DNA of 64,000 nucleotides from Chlorobiota bacterium (lineage in GTDB: Bacteria > Bacteroidota > Ignavibacteria > OLB7). The notes below the pieces were generated by a model. That model worked only from the letters and a program-made list of their open reading frames with translations, did not search any database and was not told the origin of the DNA. Below, in pieces: positions 17,981-27,029 of this stretch. The stretch spans positions 62,001 through 126,000 of the forward strand of contig JADJXR010000001.1 in NCBI GenBank assembly GCA_016710285.1. Direction: 5' to 3'. Position 1 is the first letter of the stretch. Each line of letters begins with the position of its first letter. A program made the position numbers and the translations under genes.

Positions 17981-19348
17981 ATGATAAAAACATCAGTGGA
18001 ACACGGAACCACGCTGAACACAGCCGGAACAATCGCCCCGAACGAAGTCCACCAAACGCTTGGCCGCCACATGCTGGCCGACGGATTCCCGATGGTGCTG
18101 GACCTTGAACGGAGCCACGGGTCCTATCTGTACGATGCCATCACCGGCCAGCGTTTTATTGACTTCTTCACCTTCTTTGCCAGCAACCCCATCGGGATGA
18201 ACCACCCGAAGCTGAACAACCCAGAGTTCATCAACAAGATTGGCAAAGTGGCCCTGCACAAGCCCAGCTGCAGCGACCTGTACACCGTGGAAATGGCGGA
18301 GTTCGTTGATGCCTTTTTCCGCGTGGCGGTCCCCGCGCACTTCCGCTACAGCTTCTTTATCGAAGGGGGCGCGCTGGCGGTGGAGAACGCGCTGAAAGTT
18401 GCTTTCGACTGGAAGGTGCGGAAGAACTTCGCCAAAGGCCACACCGACGAACGGGGCCACAGCGTGATCCACTTCCGCCACGCCTTCCACGGGCGCAGCG
18501 GATACACGATGACCCTAACGAACACGGACCCCACCAAAACCGCGCTCTTCCCAAAATTCACCGGGTGGCCGCGCATCACCAGCCCGGGCGCAACCTTCCC
18601 GCTGGAGGGGGAAAACCTTGAGCGGACGATCCAGCTGGAACAACAGGCCGTTGCCGAAATCGAAGAAGCCTTCCGCCAAAACCCCGACGGGATTGCTTGC
18701 ATCATCCTTGAGCCAATCCAGGCCGAAGGGGGCGACAACCACTTCCGCCCAGAGTTCCTTGCCCAGCTGCGCAGCTTGTGCGACCAACACGAAGCCTTGT
18801 TGATTTTCGATGAGGTCCAAACCGGCGTTGGCCTTACCGGAACCATGTGGGCCCACCAGGGGTTGGGAGTGATCCCCGACATCATCACCTTTGGGAAGAA
18901 AACGCAGGTCTGCGGAATCCTTGTTGGGCCGCGGGTGGACGAAGTCCCCGATAACGTCTTCCACACCTCCAGCCGCATCAACTCCACGTGGGGGGGGAAC
19001 CTTGTGGATATGGTCCGGTTCACAAAAGTGTTGGAGGTGATTGAGGAAGAGAACTTGGTGGAGAACGCACGCACGGTTGGGGCGCATCTGCTGGGCCGTT
19101 TGCAGGAGCTTCAGCAGCAGTTCCCGAACCTTGTGAGCAACGTGCGCGGGCGCGGACTGCTTTGCGCAATGGACCTTCCAAACGGCGAGCTTCGGAACGC
19201 CTTCCGCGAACGCTGCTACCAGCGCGGGCTGATGATCCTGGGCTGCGGCGACCACTCCATCCGCTTCCGCCCAGCCTTGAACATCACCGCCGAACTGATT
19301 GATGAAGGCTTCGCCGTGATTCGGGAAGTGTTGGCGGAGATGGGATAA
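17981..19348 (+). CDS. lat: L-lysine 6-transaminase
   Basis: PLP-dependent class III aminotransferase converting L-lysine and 2-oxoglutarate to 2-aminoadipate 6-semialdehyde (cyclising to piperideine-6-carboxylate) and glutamate. 455 residues, the usual length. Features specific to LAT: HQTLGRHMLADGFPMVLDL at the start, FFTFFASNPIGMNHP, FIEGGALAVENALKVAFDWKV, FRHAFHGRSGYTMTLTNT, the DEVQTGVGLTGTMWAHQ aspartate loop, the PLP-lysine region ITFGKKTQVCGI and SRINSTWGGNLVDMVR. ATAGGAGAGAATAGATC precedes the ATG. No lysine-pathway partner lies nearby, so catabolism, osmolyte or secondary-metabolite roles are all open. Confidence 0.94.
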   Translation: MIKTSVEHGTTLNTAGTIAPNEVHQTLGRHMLADGFPMVLDLERSHGSYLYDAITGQRFIDFFTFFASNPIGMNHPKLNNPEFINKIGKVALHKPSCSDLYTVEMAEFVDAFFRVAVPAHFRYSFFIEGGALAVENALKVAFDWKVRKNFAKGHTDERGHSVIHFRHAFHGRSGYTMTLTNTDPTKTALFPKFTGWPRITSPGATFPLEGENLERTIQLEQQAVAEIEEAFRQNPDGIACIILEPIQAEGGDNHFRPEFLAQLRSLCDQHEALLIFDEVQTGVGLTGTMWAHQGLGVIPDIITFGKKTQVCGILVGPRVDEVPDNVFHTSSRINSTWGGNLVDMVRFTKVLEVIEEENLVENARTVGAHLLGRLQELQQQFPNLVSNVRGRGLLCAMDLPNGELRNAFRERCYQRGLMILGCGDHSIRFRPALNITAELIDEGFAVIREVLAEMG

Positions 19349-19410
19349 CAAGACGCTGGCAACGGGGGCGGGGAGATTTCCCTTCCCCCTCTGCCGTCCA
19401 GCCCTACTCA

Positions 19411-19485
19411 ACCTCACCCCCCAACCCCCTCTCCGTGACTTCGTTCCCTGAGCACCACGCCAGCAACTGACGGAGAGGGGGAGCC
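19411..19485. repeat. dispersed inverted repeat, family C
   Basis: Long-loop inverted repeat CCCCCTCTCCGT (19425-19436) / ACGGAGAGGGGG (19470-19481) embedded in a C-rich run. Related GC-rich elements with the same CCCCCTC/GAGGGGG core occur at 28207-28254 and 42246-42312, all in intergenic space. Confidence 0.6.
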
Positions 19486-19489
19486 GGAG

Positions 19490-19549
19490 AAGGTAGCCGT
19501 CCCGACCTCCGTCGGGATTGATAAAAGGTCTTTAGCCTTCGGCGCCATC
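19490..19549 (+). repeat. dispersed repeat family B, single copy
   Basis: Carries the family core: ggtagccg, a cccgacctccgtcggg inverted repeat, attgataaaaggtcttt and agccttcggcgccatc. The same string recurs at 22797-23176 and, inverted, at 28284-28377. Confidence 0.8.
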
Positions 19550-19560
19550 ACGGCCAAGTC

Positions 19561-19695
19561 CCACGCAACACCAGCCCTGAAGGGGCGACCCATGCCAGCC
19601 AGGGCACCGCCCTGGGAACTGAACCAACCCCACGCAACACCAGCCCTGAAGGGGCGACCCATGCCAGCCCAGGGCACCGCCCTGGGGAACTGAAC
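19561..19695 (+). repeat. two tandem copies of a 70-bp repeat, family A
   Basis: Two copies (19561-19630 and 19631-19695) of a unit containing gcaacaccagccctgaaggg, gcgacccatgccagcc and agggcaccgccctggg followed by aactgaac. Each holds two inverted repeats (CCCTGAAGGG-type and CAGGGCACCGCCCTGG). A diverged, inverted relative (ccccttcagggcg and cccagggcgttgccctggg) lies at 19787-19893. Confidence 0.75.
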
Positions 19696-19981
19696 GGGCG
19701 ACCTCCATCTGGTTGGATATGTTGTTGAGGGTCTGGATTTCCAATGGGTGCGGTCCGTGCACGATTGATGGGTGAATGGGGTTGCCCCTTCAGGGCGGTG
19801 TGGATATTCGGGGAGGACGATTCCCAAATCCCCCAGATTCCCAGGGCGTTGCCCTGGGCTATGATAGCCTGCCCCTTCAGGGCGACCGATGCCCCCCTTC
19901 GCTTACACTTCGCGCTTCGGAAGTATATTGCGGCCCTTCGTTCACAACAGTCCATTCAAAAAGAACTGAACTAACCGACGT

Positions 19982-22663
19982 ATGGCAACTCCACGCTCCG
20001 AGGCCCCGCGCCGTTCCGCAGCGTCTTCCAAGCAATCCACCCCGAAGCAGATTGGCCCTGCGCGGTCCCCCTTTGCGGGGATGGATCCCCGCGTGCAATC
20101 GCTCCTGTTTGTGGGGGCAATCCTTCTGCTGCTTGTGCTGTTTTTCAGCAAGCAGATTTTTGGCGATATGCTGTTTGGCGCAAGCGATTTCGTCTCCTGG
20201 GAAAGTTTCCGCCCCTACCTTGATGCCCAAGATGCCAAAGGGGAACCACCCCTTTGGATACCGTACATCTTCAGCGGTATGCCCGCTTTTGCCTCCTTCC
20301 TTGTCACCGGCGACCGCTGGTGGGACCTGACGATGAAGCTGTTCTACAGCAGCGAGCATATCATCGGCTTTATCAACTATCCCGTCACCCGCGTGGTGTT
20401 CCACTACTTCCTGTACGGGTTGGGGATGTACCTTCTGATGCGCACCAAGAAAGCCACGCGCGGGGTTGCCCTGTTTGTTGCCCTGGCGGCAATCTTCAGC
20501 ACCTGGATCATCATCTACATTATGATTGGCCACAACACCAAAATCTTGGTGCTGATGACCTTCCCCTACATCTTCCTCTGCCTGGAAAAATTGATCCACC
20601 GCTGGAGCCTGCTCTATGCCGGGTTGCTGATTTTGGCAATCCACATTCTGTGGGAAGCAAGCCACTTGCAAACGGCGTTCTACGGCGCGTGCGCTGTTGG
20701 AATCTACTTGCTGGTGGAGCTGGTCGGCGCGCTTCGCCAGAAGGACCCGGCCGCCCAGAAAACCGGCACAACCGCGAACGTAGGTTTGGCAATCGCCACG
20801 CTGGTGGTGGCCGGCGCGTTTGCCTACGGCATGGGGCTGGACCGCAACCTTGCCGTGCAGGAGTACCTCCCCTACTCCACCCGTGGCGCGGCCTCGATCA
20901 CCGCCGACCCCACCCACAAGGAAGGGGCAATGGAGGTTGGGCAAGGGTGGGAATACTCCACCAACTGGAGCTTCTCCCCCCAGGAGATGGTGACGTTCTT
21001 CTCCCCCAGCTACTACGGGTTTGGGAAGATGGAGCTTCCGCGCGATGTGGTGGCCAGCTTCAACCCGCAACTGCTTCAGCAAAACGGCATTGACCCCGAA
21101 GGGCACATGGCCACTTACTGGGGCCAGATGAGCTTCACCGATGCGGCCCACTACATGGGGGCGGTGGTGCTGGCGTTGGGGCTGTGGGGATTTTGGATCA
21201 ACCGCCGCAACCGCTTTGCCCAGGCATTGTTGGCAATCGGGGTGTTCGGCCTTATCCTCTCCTTCGGGCGCAATTTTGACCTTCTCTACAAACTCTTCTA
21301 CGACCTTGTCCCGGGCTTCAACAAGTTCCGCGCGCCAAGCCAATCGCTGGTGTTGTTGGAGTTCGTCTTCCCGATCCTTGCCGGCTTGGGGCTGAAAGAA
21401 TTGATTGCCCGCCGCGAGGCCGGCGACGCAACCGTGGCAAAAGGAATGATCGGCTGGATAGCCGGGTTTGGCGGGCTGACCCTTCTGATTCTGCTGTTCC
21501 TTTCTTCCGGCAGCAGCTACAACGAGGCGGTGGCGCAATCGGGGAAACTCCTTTCGGCAAGTGCCGAGGCCGCAAGCTACATGCACAGCCGCGCCATGAC
21601 CGATCTGTTCCTGACGCTGCTGTTTGGCGCGGGGGGGCTTGGGCTGGCGTACTTCTACGCCAAAGGGCGGATTAGCAGCGTGGTGATGGTGGGGGCGTTG
21701 ATTGCCATTTCCACCGTGGACCTGTGGCGCGTGGCGTTTATCCCGATGGAGGGAACGCCAGCAAAAGAGGTGATGGCGCAGTTCGACCCCACCGACGTTG
21801 ATGAGTTCCTGAAAAAGGACACCGAGAAATACCGCATCCTGAACCTTGCCACCCAGCCGAATTTCCCGGCCCGGCATTTCCAGGAACATATCCTTGGATA
21901 TTCCTCGGCAAAAATGCGGAGCTACCAAAACCTTCTGGACGTTGCCGGAAACGGCGATGTCCCAACCTCACCGCTGGCATGGGACCTTCTGAACACGAAG
22001 TACCTGATTATGCCGAACGAGCAAGCCAAAGCCGCCGAACAACAAGGGATGACCCCGGCCTTCCGCTCGCAACGTGGGGTGACGGTGATGCAGAACAACA
22101 GCGCGATGCCCCGCGCTTGGTTTGTGAACCGGGTTGAGGTGGCAAATGAGAAAGCGATTCTGGAGATGATTAAATCGAACGGCTTTGACCCACGCGACGT
22201 TGCCTACCTTGTTGCGCCGCTGAAAGAGCAGGTGGAGCCGGTTGGATACGCCGCCGGAATGCAGGACAAAATGAAGCTGGACTCCACCGGAAACCTTGTT
22301 CCCGACACCACCGGAAGCACCGCCAGCGCGGCAGCAAAAGGGAGCGTGAAGATTACGAAGTACGAGCCGCACCACATCGCCATGGATGTTGAGGCCCCCG
22401 GGAAAAACTTCCTGGTGATTAGCGAGATTCACTACCCGCCAGGGTGGCGCGCAACGATTGACGGGAAGGAGGCGGAGGTCATCCAAACGGACTATCTGCT
22501 GCGCGGCCTTGTGGTCCCGGCGGGGAAGCACAAGATTGAGATGAACTACGTCAGCGGAGGATTCCAGACCGGCAAATACGCCTCGCTGGGGTTGAACGTG
22601 GTGATGTTCGGCATGATCGCCGCCGGGGCATTGATGGGGCGGAAGAAAGAAGAGCAAGCATAA
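19982..22663 (+). CDS. YfhO-family polytopic membrane protein
   Basis: 893-residue integral membrane protein. After a basic, Ser/Pro-rich cytoplasmic lead (residues 1-38) the first span is VQSLLFVGAILLLLVLFF; about ten more follow across residues 120-600 (for example VALFVALAAIFSTWIIIYIMIG, LGLAIATLVVAGAFAYGMGL-type, GMIGWIAGFGGLTLLILLF), and one near the C-terminus (LGLNVVMFGMIAAGALMG). Family-typical phrases include SDFVSWESFRPYL, WIPYIFSGMPAFAS, and the late extracytoplasmic FLVISEIHYPPGWRATIDGK...VPAGKHKIEMNY. YfhO proteins are GT-C-like membrane enzymes linked to lipid-carrier glycosylation of surface polymers (known for Bacillus/Listeria members); here the role is inferred. Gene stands alone between repeat-filled gaps. 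Confidence 0.88.
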   Translation: MATPRSEAPRRSAASSKQSTPKQIGPARSPFAGMDPRVQSLLFVGAILLLLVLFFSKQIFGDMLFGASDFVSWESFRPYLDAQDAKGEPPLWIPYIFSGMPAFASFLVTGDRWWDLTMKLFYSSEHIIGFINYPVTRVVFHYFLYGLGMYLLMRTKKATRGVALFVALAAIFSTWIIIYIMIGHNTKILVLMTFPYIFLCLEKLIHRWSLLYAGLLILAIHILWEASHLQTAFYGACAVGIYLLVELVGALRQKDPAAQKTGTTANVGLAIATLVVAGAFAYGMGLDRNLAVQEYLPYSTRGAASITADPTHKEGAMEVGQGWEYSTNWSFSPQEMVTFFSPSYYGFGKMELPRDVVASFNPQLLQQNGIDPEGHMATYWGQMSFTDAAHYMGAVVLALGLWGFWINRRNRFAQALLAIGVFGLILSFGRNFDLLYKLFYDLVPGFNKFRAPSQSLVLLEFVFPILAGLGLKELIARREAGDATVAKGMIGWIAGFGGLTLLILLFLSSGSSYNEAVAQSGKLLSASAEAASYMHSRAMTDLFLTLLFGAGGLGLAYFYAKGRISSVVMVGALIAISTVDLWRVAFIPMEGTPAKEVMAQFDPTDVDEFLKKDTEKYRILNLATQPNFPARHFQEHILGYSSAKMRSYQNLLDVAGNGDVPTSPLAWDLLNTKYLIMPNEQAKAAEQQGMTPAFRSQRGVTVMQNNSAMPRAWFVNRVEVANEKAILEMIKSNGFDPRDVAYLVAPLKEQVEPVGYAAGMQDKMKLDSTGNLVPDTTGSTASAAAKGSVKITKYEPHHIAMDVEAPGKNFLVISEIHYPPGWRATIDGKEAEVIQTDYLLRGLVVPAGKHKIEMNYVSGGFQTGKYASLGLNVVMFGMIAAGALMGRKKEEQA

Positions 22664-22796
22664 GCGAACCAAAGCAAACCGGACCGGAGCGGTTGGCGCA
22701 CCTGTGAGTTCCTCACAGCCGCCAATCGCTTCTTTTTTTTGCAGGCTGCGGCAACTTCCAACACCAGCACCCTGACTGCCAAGCAACGCGCCGAAC

Positions 22797-23176
22797 AAAG
22801 GTAGCCGCCCCGACCTCCGTCGGGATTGATAAAAGGTCTTTAGCCTTCGACGCCATCTGACTGCCAAGACTGGGCCCCGATAAAGATCGGGGCCGCTACC
22901 CTGACTGCCAAGCAACGCGCCGAAAAGGTAGCCGAAGGTCTTTAGCCTTCGGTGTCTTTTGACTGGGCAGGCTAAAGACCTGCCGCTACCCCGACTGCCG
23001 AGCAACGTACCGAACAAAGGTAGCCGCCCCGACCTCCGTCGGGATTGATAAAAGGTCTTTAGCCTTCGGCGCCATCTGACTGGGCCCCGATAAAGGTCGG
23101 GGCCGCTACCCCGACTGCCAAGACTGGGCAGGCTAAAGACCTGCCCCTACCCTGATAAAGATCGGAGCCGTTACCC
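22797..23176 (+). repeat. cluster of family B repeats
   Basis: About 380 bases made of alternating pieces: two full cores (22797-22860 and 23018-23082) with cccgacctccgtcggg and ggtctttagccttcg, and shorter hairpins of the type ccccgataaagatcgggg and gcaggctaaagacctgc, separated by linkers ctgactgccaagcaacgcgcc. Sits just past the YfhO-like gene and just before the stop of the asparagine-synthetase-like gene, between convergent genes. Confidence 0.8.
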
Positions 23177-24886
23177 ACCCCGCCACAGCTCGAATGCCAG
23201 CCACCAATCCACTTCTGCTTCGGCGGTGGCATCGCCGGCGTTCCAGCGGCGGATTGCTGCGCCGATTGCGGCGTGGTCGTAGTGGGGGTAACTCTGCACT
23301 TCCTGCGAACTCCATCGGTCCAGAATGAACTCCCGCATCGCCGCAAGGAAATTTTGGCGAAGCGTGTGGGGGGCTTCCGGGCGGAAGATTTTTTTTGCGC
23401 GAACCCACAGGTGGGACCCAATCGTCCCCAACCGATACGGGTAGGTCGTTACCCCTTTCACCAGCGGGAACCGCTCAAGCGACGGGGCCGCACGGTGAAG
23501 AAGCTGGCGATAGAGCCGCGCATTCCGCCGCTCCGATTCGGGGGTGGAGAACACGGCATCAAGAAAACTGGGCTGCGCAAAGGGCATGAAATTCACCGCA
23601 AGGGAATCAACCCGCGCCTGCTCGATTCCCCCAACGTTCGGGAACCGCGCCCGGGCAATCCACAAATCAAGCAAGTTCCCAACGCCGAACCTCTTCACCG
23701 GCGGCGACGCTTCCCACAGCAATCGCAACTGCTCCTTCACCCCCTCCATCATCACCGCCGTCGTCTCCGCGTTGAACAACGTGGCGCGGCGAAGCAGCAC
23801 AAACGGGAGCAGGTCATCGGGGGACCCGGTGGCAAGCGCGGCGGTCCCACCTTTCAGAAATCGCCCAAAGAATTGCCGCCGTCCAATCTCCCCATATCCC
23901 CCATCCACCAGCACCCAACGCTCCGCCGGAAGCTGCGGGTAGTAACGCAACCGGGACCAGGTGGAAAGGGGTTCCACTACCATCGTTTGCGCGGCGTACT
24001 CCACCAACGACGGGAGCGCGCTGGCGGGGTCCTGGGGGGGAAGATTGAAGTGGTGGCAAGCAATCCCGTGCGCCGCCGCAAGCTGTTTTGCCAGCGCAAC
24101 GTCCGGCTCGGTCGGCTCGCCAAAGGTGTACGTTGTGAACGGCTCCTTCCGCGCCAGCAACAGCGCCAGCAGCAGCCGCGAATCGAACCCGCCGGACAGC
24201 CCAAGCGCAAGCTGCCGCCCCGCCGGAATCGCCGGACGGAGGAATCGCCCCAAGCTGGTTTCAACCGAATGCGCCGGCTCGGTTGTTGGGAAATAGAGTT
24301 GCTCGGTCAGCTGCAATTTCCCGTTGCTGAACGCCCCCCTTCCCCCCTGCCCCAATCGCTCCGCGCCAACAATCAGGCTTCGGCTTTGCCATTGGTTGAA
24401 CGTCAGGAAGTGGGGGCCGAAGTTGCGGAAATCCACCTGCGAAAGGCCAGCAACGCGGCAAAGGTAATCGAGCCGGGTGGAGAAGATGAGGCCCCCGTTG
24501 TGCGGGGCAAGATAGAGCGTGCGAAGGCCAAGCCGATCGTTGGCGGCAACCAGCCCGTTGCGGTCCCAGCGGAGGGTGATGAAATGCCCGTTCAGCTGGC
24601 GAAGCGGCGGCTCGGGTTGCTCCATCAGCGCGGTCCAATCCTCGGTTTGCAGCAATCGGCAGCCATCAGCTTCTTCGGCAATTCCCACGCCGCACACAGC
24701 CCAGCCGGAATGGTCGTGGGAACGGGAATGGAACGTGAGTTCGGTCCCGCCGCCAACCATCGCCATCCCTTGCTGGCCAACGGTGAACGTGGCCGCGCCA
24801 GCAACAGCGCGAATCCGCTGCCGCACCGATTCGGCACCGCCCCCGGGAACATCACCCGAAAAAAAACAACCCAGTAGCCAGCCCAT
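23171..24886 (-). CDS. asparagine synthetase-like protein lacking the glutaminase cysteine
   Basis: 571 residues with the two-domain layout of class II asparagine synthetases: an N-terminal Ntn-type domain (HFITLRWDRNGLVAANDRLGLRTLY...GLIFSTRLDYL, about 100-142) and a C-terminal ATP pyrophosphatase domain with the PP-loop LGLSGGFDSRLLLALLL at 229-245. The start MGWLLG lacks the Cys2 nucleophile that cleaves glutamine, and no ESDAK-like asparagine-binding motif is obvious, so it may not make asparagine; related proteins act in exopolysaccharide modification or peptide cyclisation. It is the last gene of a same-strand run with the hydrolase, flavoprotein and RluB genes, 56 bases after the hydrolase. 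Family certain, reaction unknown. Confidence 0.8.
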   Translation of the reverse strand: MGWLLGCFFSGDVPGGGAESVRQRIRAVAGAATFTVGQQGMAMVGGGTELTFHSRSHDHSGWAVCGVGIAEEADGCRLLQTEDWTALMEQPEPPLRQLNGHFITLRWDRNGLVAANDRLGLRTLYLAPHNGGLIFSTRLDYLCRVAGLSQVDFRNFGPHFLTFNQWQSRSLIVGAERLGQGGRGAFSNGKLQLTEQLYFPTTEPAHSVETSLGRFLRPAIPAGRQLALGLSGGFDSRLLLALLLARKEPFTTYTFGEPTEPDVALAKQLAAAHGIACHHFNLPPQDPASALPSLVEYAAQTMVVEPLSTWSRLRYYPQLPAERWVLVDGGYGEIGRRQFFGRFLKGGTAALATGSPDDLLPFVLLRRATLFNAETTAVMMEGVKEQLRLLWEASPPVKRFGVGNLLDLWIARARFPNVGGIEQARVDSLAVNFMPFAQPSFLDAVFSTPESERRNARLYRQLLHRAAPSLERFPLVKGVTTYPYRLGTIGSHLWVRAKKIFRPEAPHTLRQNFLAAMREFILDRWSSQEVQSYPHYDHAAIGAAIRRWNAGDATAEAEVDWWLAFELWRGG

Positions 24887-24942
24887 TGAAGTTGATGGTT
24901 GATGAACGAACGAACCACCCCCCCACCTTCCCGGAAGGCAAC

Positions 24943-25746
24943 TTATCCCCAGTAGTTGATGAACTGCACAATCGCCTCCACCGTAGTGTCGCCGGTGGGA
25001 CCGAAGCGGCGGACGATGGAGAAATGGTCGCGGCCACGGATGCTGACGAACCGGGCATCGTTCCCGGCCTGGCGCAGCGCGTTGGCGAACTCCTTTCCGC
25101 CGTCGCGCATCCGCTCAGGGTCCTGCTCGGCAGCCATCACCAAAAATGGAGGATGGAAATCGCGGATGTGATGAACCGGGGAGGCCGTGTGCAATTCCTC
25201 CGCTTCCCCCCCGAACGCCTCGTGAATCAACTCCAGGCTGGTGAAGCCGGGGCTTTCGGCATGGGTGTTCAGGTTGTACACACCGCTGACGGCAACCACC
25301 CCGCGCACCGCTTCGGCGGGGAACTGATTGCGGGCTTGGACATCAGGGTTCAAAGCGATGAACGCGGCAAGATGTGCCCCTGCCGAATGGCCCATCAGAA
25401 ACAGCGCGTTGGGGTTCCCGCCGAACTCACCAATCCGCTGGTGGACCCACCGCACGGCTTGGGCGCAATCGTCGGCATGGGCGGGGTGCTTCACCTGCGG
25501 GGTCAGCCGGTAGTTGACCGTGACGGCCACGATTCCCCGCACCGCAAAGGCGCGCCCCAGATGCTCGAACAATCGCTTATCGCCGCTGCGCCATCCGCCG
25601 CCGTAGAAATAGATCACGACCGGAAGGCCATCAGCATCGGGCGGGGCGTACACGTCCAGAACGTGGCGCGGATCGCCGGAGTCGGCAAGGTAGGGAACGT
25701 CCCGCTGGATGCGAACCTCGGCGTTGAAAAGCTCAGTAAACGTCAT
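24943..25746 (-). CDS. alpha/beta hydrolase (BD-FAE / kynurenine-formamidase-like esterase)
   Basis: 267-residue serine hydrolase. Oxyanion motif YGGGW at 48-52 (the HGGG equivalent), nucleophile Ser121 in GHSAG, likely acid in MAAEQDPERM and catalytic His in GRDHFSIVRRF, in the right order. The lead LDVYAPPDADGLPVVIYFYG and VTVNYRLTPQVKHPAHADDC are typical of the BD-FAE/esterase-lipase clan that includes kynurenine formamidase. No signal peptide, so cytosolic. Its ATG overlaps the flavoprotein stop by four bases (ATGA), so the two are co-translated. No other kynurenine gene is nearby; substrate unknown. Confidence 0.9.
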   Translation of the reverse strand: MTFTELFNAEVRIQRDVPYLADSGDPRHVLDVYAPPDADGLPVVIYFYGGGWRSGDKRLFEHLGRAFAVRGIVAVTVNYRLTPQVKHPAHADDCAQAVRWVHQRIGEFGGNPNALFLMGHSAGAHLAAFIALNPDVQARNQFPAEAVRGVVAVSGVYNLNTHAESPGFTSLELIHEAFGGEAEELHTASPVHHIRDFHPPFLVMAAEQDPERMRDGGKEFANALRQAGNDARFVSIRGRDHFSIVRRFGPTGDTTVEAIVQFINYWG

Positions 25747-27029
25747 GCTTCTTCTGGGTTGATTGCTGCGGCCCGGCCAGCCACCCAGCCGGTGGAGAAA
25801 GCGGCCTGCAGGTTGTATCCTCCCACCCGCCCGGCAACGTCCAACGCCTCGCCAGCGAAATAGAGGTTCGGCACCGCACGGGACCGCATGGTGGTGGGGT
25901 CCACTGCCGAAAGCGCGATCCCCCCGGCGGTAACTTCCCCCCGGTCAATCGGGACCTGGCCAACGGTCCCAACGCGCCACCGTTTCAGCGTGGCAACCAT
26001 CTGCCCCCGCTCGTGGCGGCGTATCGCGCCCAATTTTCTTCCTGGCTCAATCCCCGCTTGCTCCAACACACTTTCCACAACGGCTTGGGGGACGAATCCG
26101 GAAACAAACGTTTGGATTTCGCTGGTGGGCGAATCCTGCAAGCGGTTCAGAAAAATATCCAGAAGGTCATCGGGGTGTTGGTCCGGGGCAACGTCGGCAA
26201 GAAGGATTGGCGTGGCCCCGGCTTCCTGCGCCAGCGCAACCGCCCGACTGATCTCGAGCGTGGCCGGCCCGCTTGCGCCGCGATGCGTCAGCAGAAGGTC
26301 ATCGCGCCACGTTTGGTTGAAGTCCTTTGCGTTGGGGATTCCCAACTCGTTCAACGTTGGTGCGAACGTCAGCCGAACGTCGCGAAGGGCAACCCCTTGC
26401 CAGCTGGCGTGCGGAGCTGGGGTGAAGTAGATGGGGGCCAACGCCGCGCGCAACGGAACCACCGGAAGCCCCAGCGATTCCCCCCAAGCGATGCCATCGC
26501 CGGTGGTTCCAACTTTCCGGTAGCTTACGCCGCCGGTTGCCACCACCACGGCATCGAACGGAACCGTTTGGCCATCCAACTGAACCCCCACGGCGGCCCC
26601 ATCTTCCACAAGGACCGCTTGGACGTGGGCGTTGGTTTCCACCTGGACCCGGGCCCGCTGCAGCATCCGCTCGAACGCGCTCAGGACATCATCGGCACTG
26701 CCGCTAACGGGGAAGACCCGCCCATTGGGCCGGACGAATGTTTCCACCCCTTCGGCATGGAGCATGGAAAGGAGAGTTTCGGAGGTCAGGGTGTGGAAGG
26801 CATAGCGAAGGAAGCGAGCCTCGGGGCGGATGAACCCTTCCTCCATCTGGCGTGGCGGGGCGTTGTGGGTGATGTTGCACTTGCCACCGCCGGAGATCAA
26901 AATCTTGATGCCAAGCCGTTTGTTCCGCTCGAACAGGGTGGCGTGTTGGCCGGCATTACTGGCCGCCAGCGCAGCAAGCATCCCCGCCGCGCCGCCGCCA
27001 ACAACGGCAATTCGTTTAGACCTCGTCAT
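25743..27029 (-). CDS. HI0933/BaiN-family FAD-dependent oxidoreductase
   Basis: 428-residue flavoprotein. N-terminal dinucleotide-binding motif VVGGGAAGMLAALAAS, then NKRLGIKILISGGGKCNITH, a signature of the HI0933/YhiN/BaiN family; VVVATGGVSYRKVGTTGDGIAWGESLG in the middle, LLTHRGASGPATLEISRA, and the C-terminal FAD clamp (GGIALSAVDPTTMRS...LYFAGEALDVAGRVGGYNLQAAFSTG). Family members are FAD-dependent but most have no proven reaction (one clade acts on bile acids). The gene overlaps the upstream pseudouridine synthase by 14 bases and the downstream hydrolase by 4. Confidence 0.93.
   Translation of the reverse strand: MTRSKRIAVVGGGAAGMLAALAASNAGQHATLFERNKRLGIKILISGGGKCNITHNAPPRQMEEGFIRPEARFLRYAFHTLTSETLLSMLHAEGVETFVRPNGRVFPVSGSADDVLSAFERMLQRARVQVETNAHVQAVLVEDGAAVGVQLDGQTVPFDAVVVATGGVSYRKVGTTGDGIAWGESLGLPVVPLRAALAPIYFTPAPHASWQGVALRDVRLTFAPTLNELGIPNAKDFNQTWRDDLLLTHRGASGPATLEISRAVALAQEAGATPILLADVAPDQHPDDLLDIFLNRLQDSPTSEIQTFVSGFVPQAVVESVLEQAGIEPGRKLGAIRRHERGQMVATLKRWRVGTVGQVPIDRGEVTAGGIALSAVDPTTMRSRAVPNLYFAGEALDVAGRVGGYNLQAAFSTGWVAGRAAAINPEEA

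Larger units (their letters stand above)
19349..19981. other. intergenic gap filled with repeat elements
   Basis: 633 bases between lat and the YfhO-like gene contain repeat families A, B and C side by side and no credible gene. Only the last 90 bases (including the lead AACTAACCGACGT before the ATG at 19982) look like unique upstream sequence. Confidence 0.6.
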
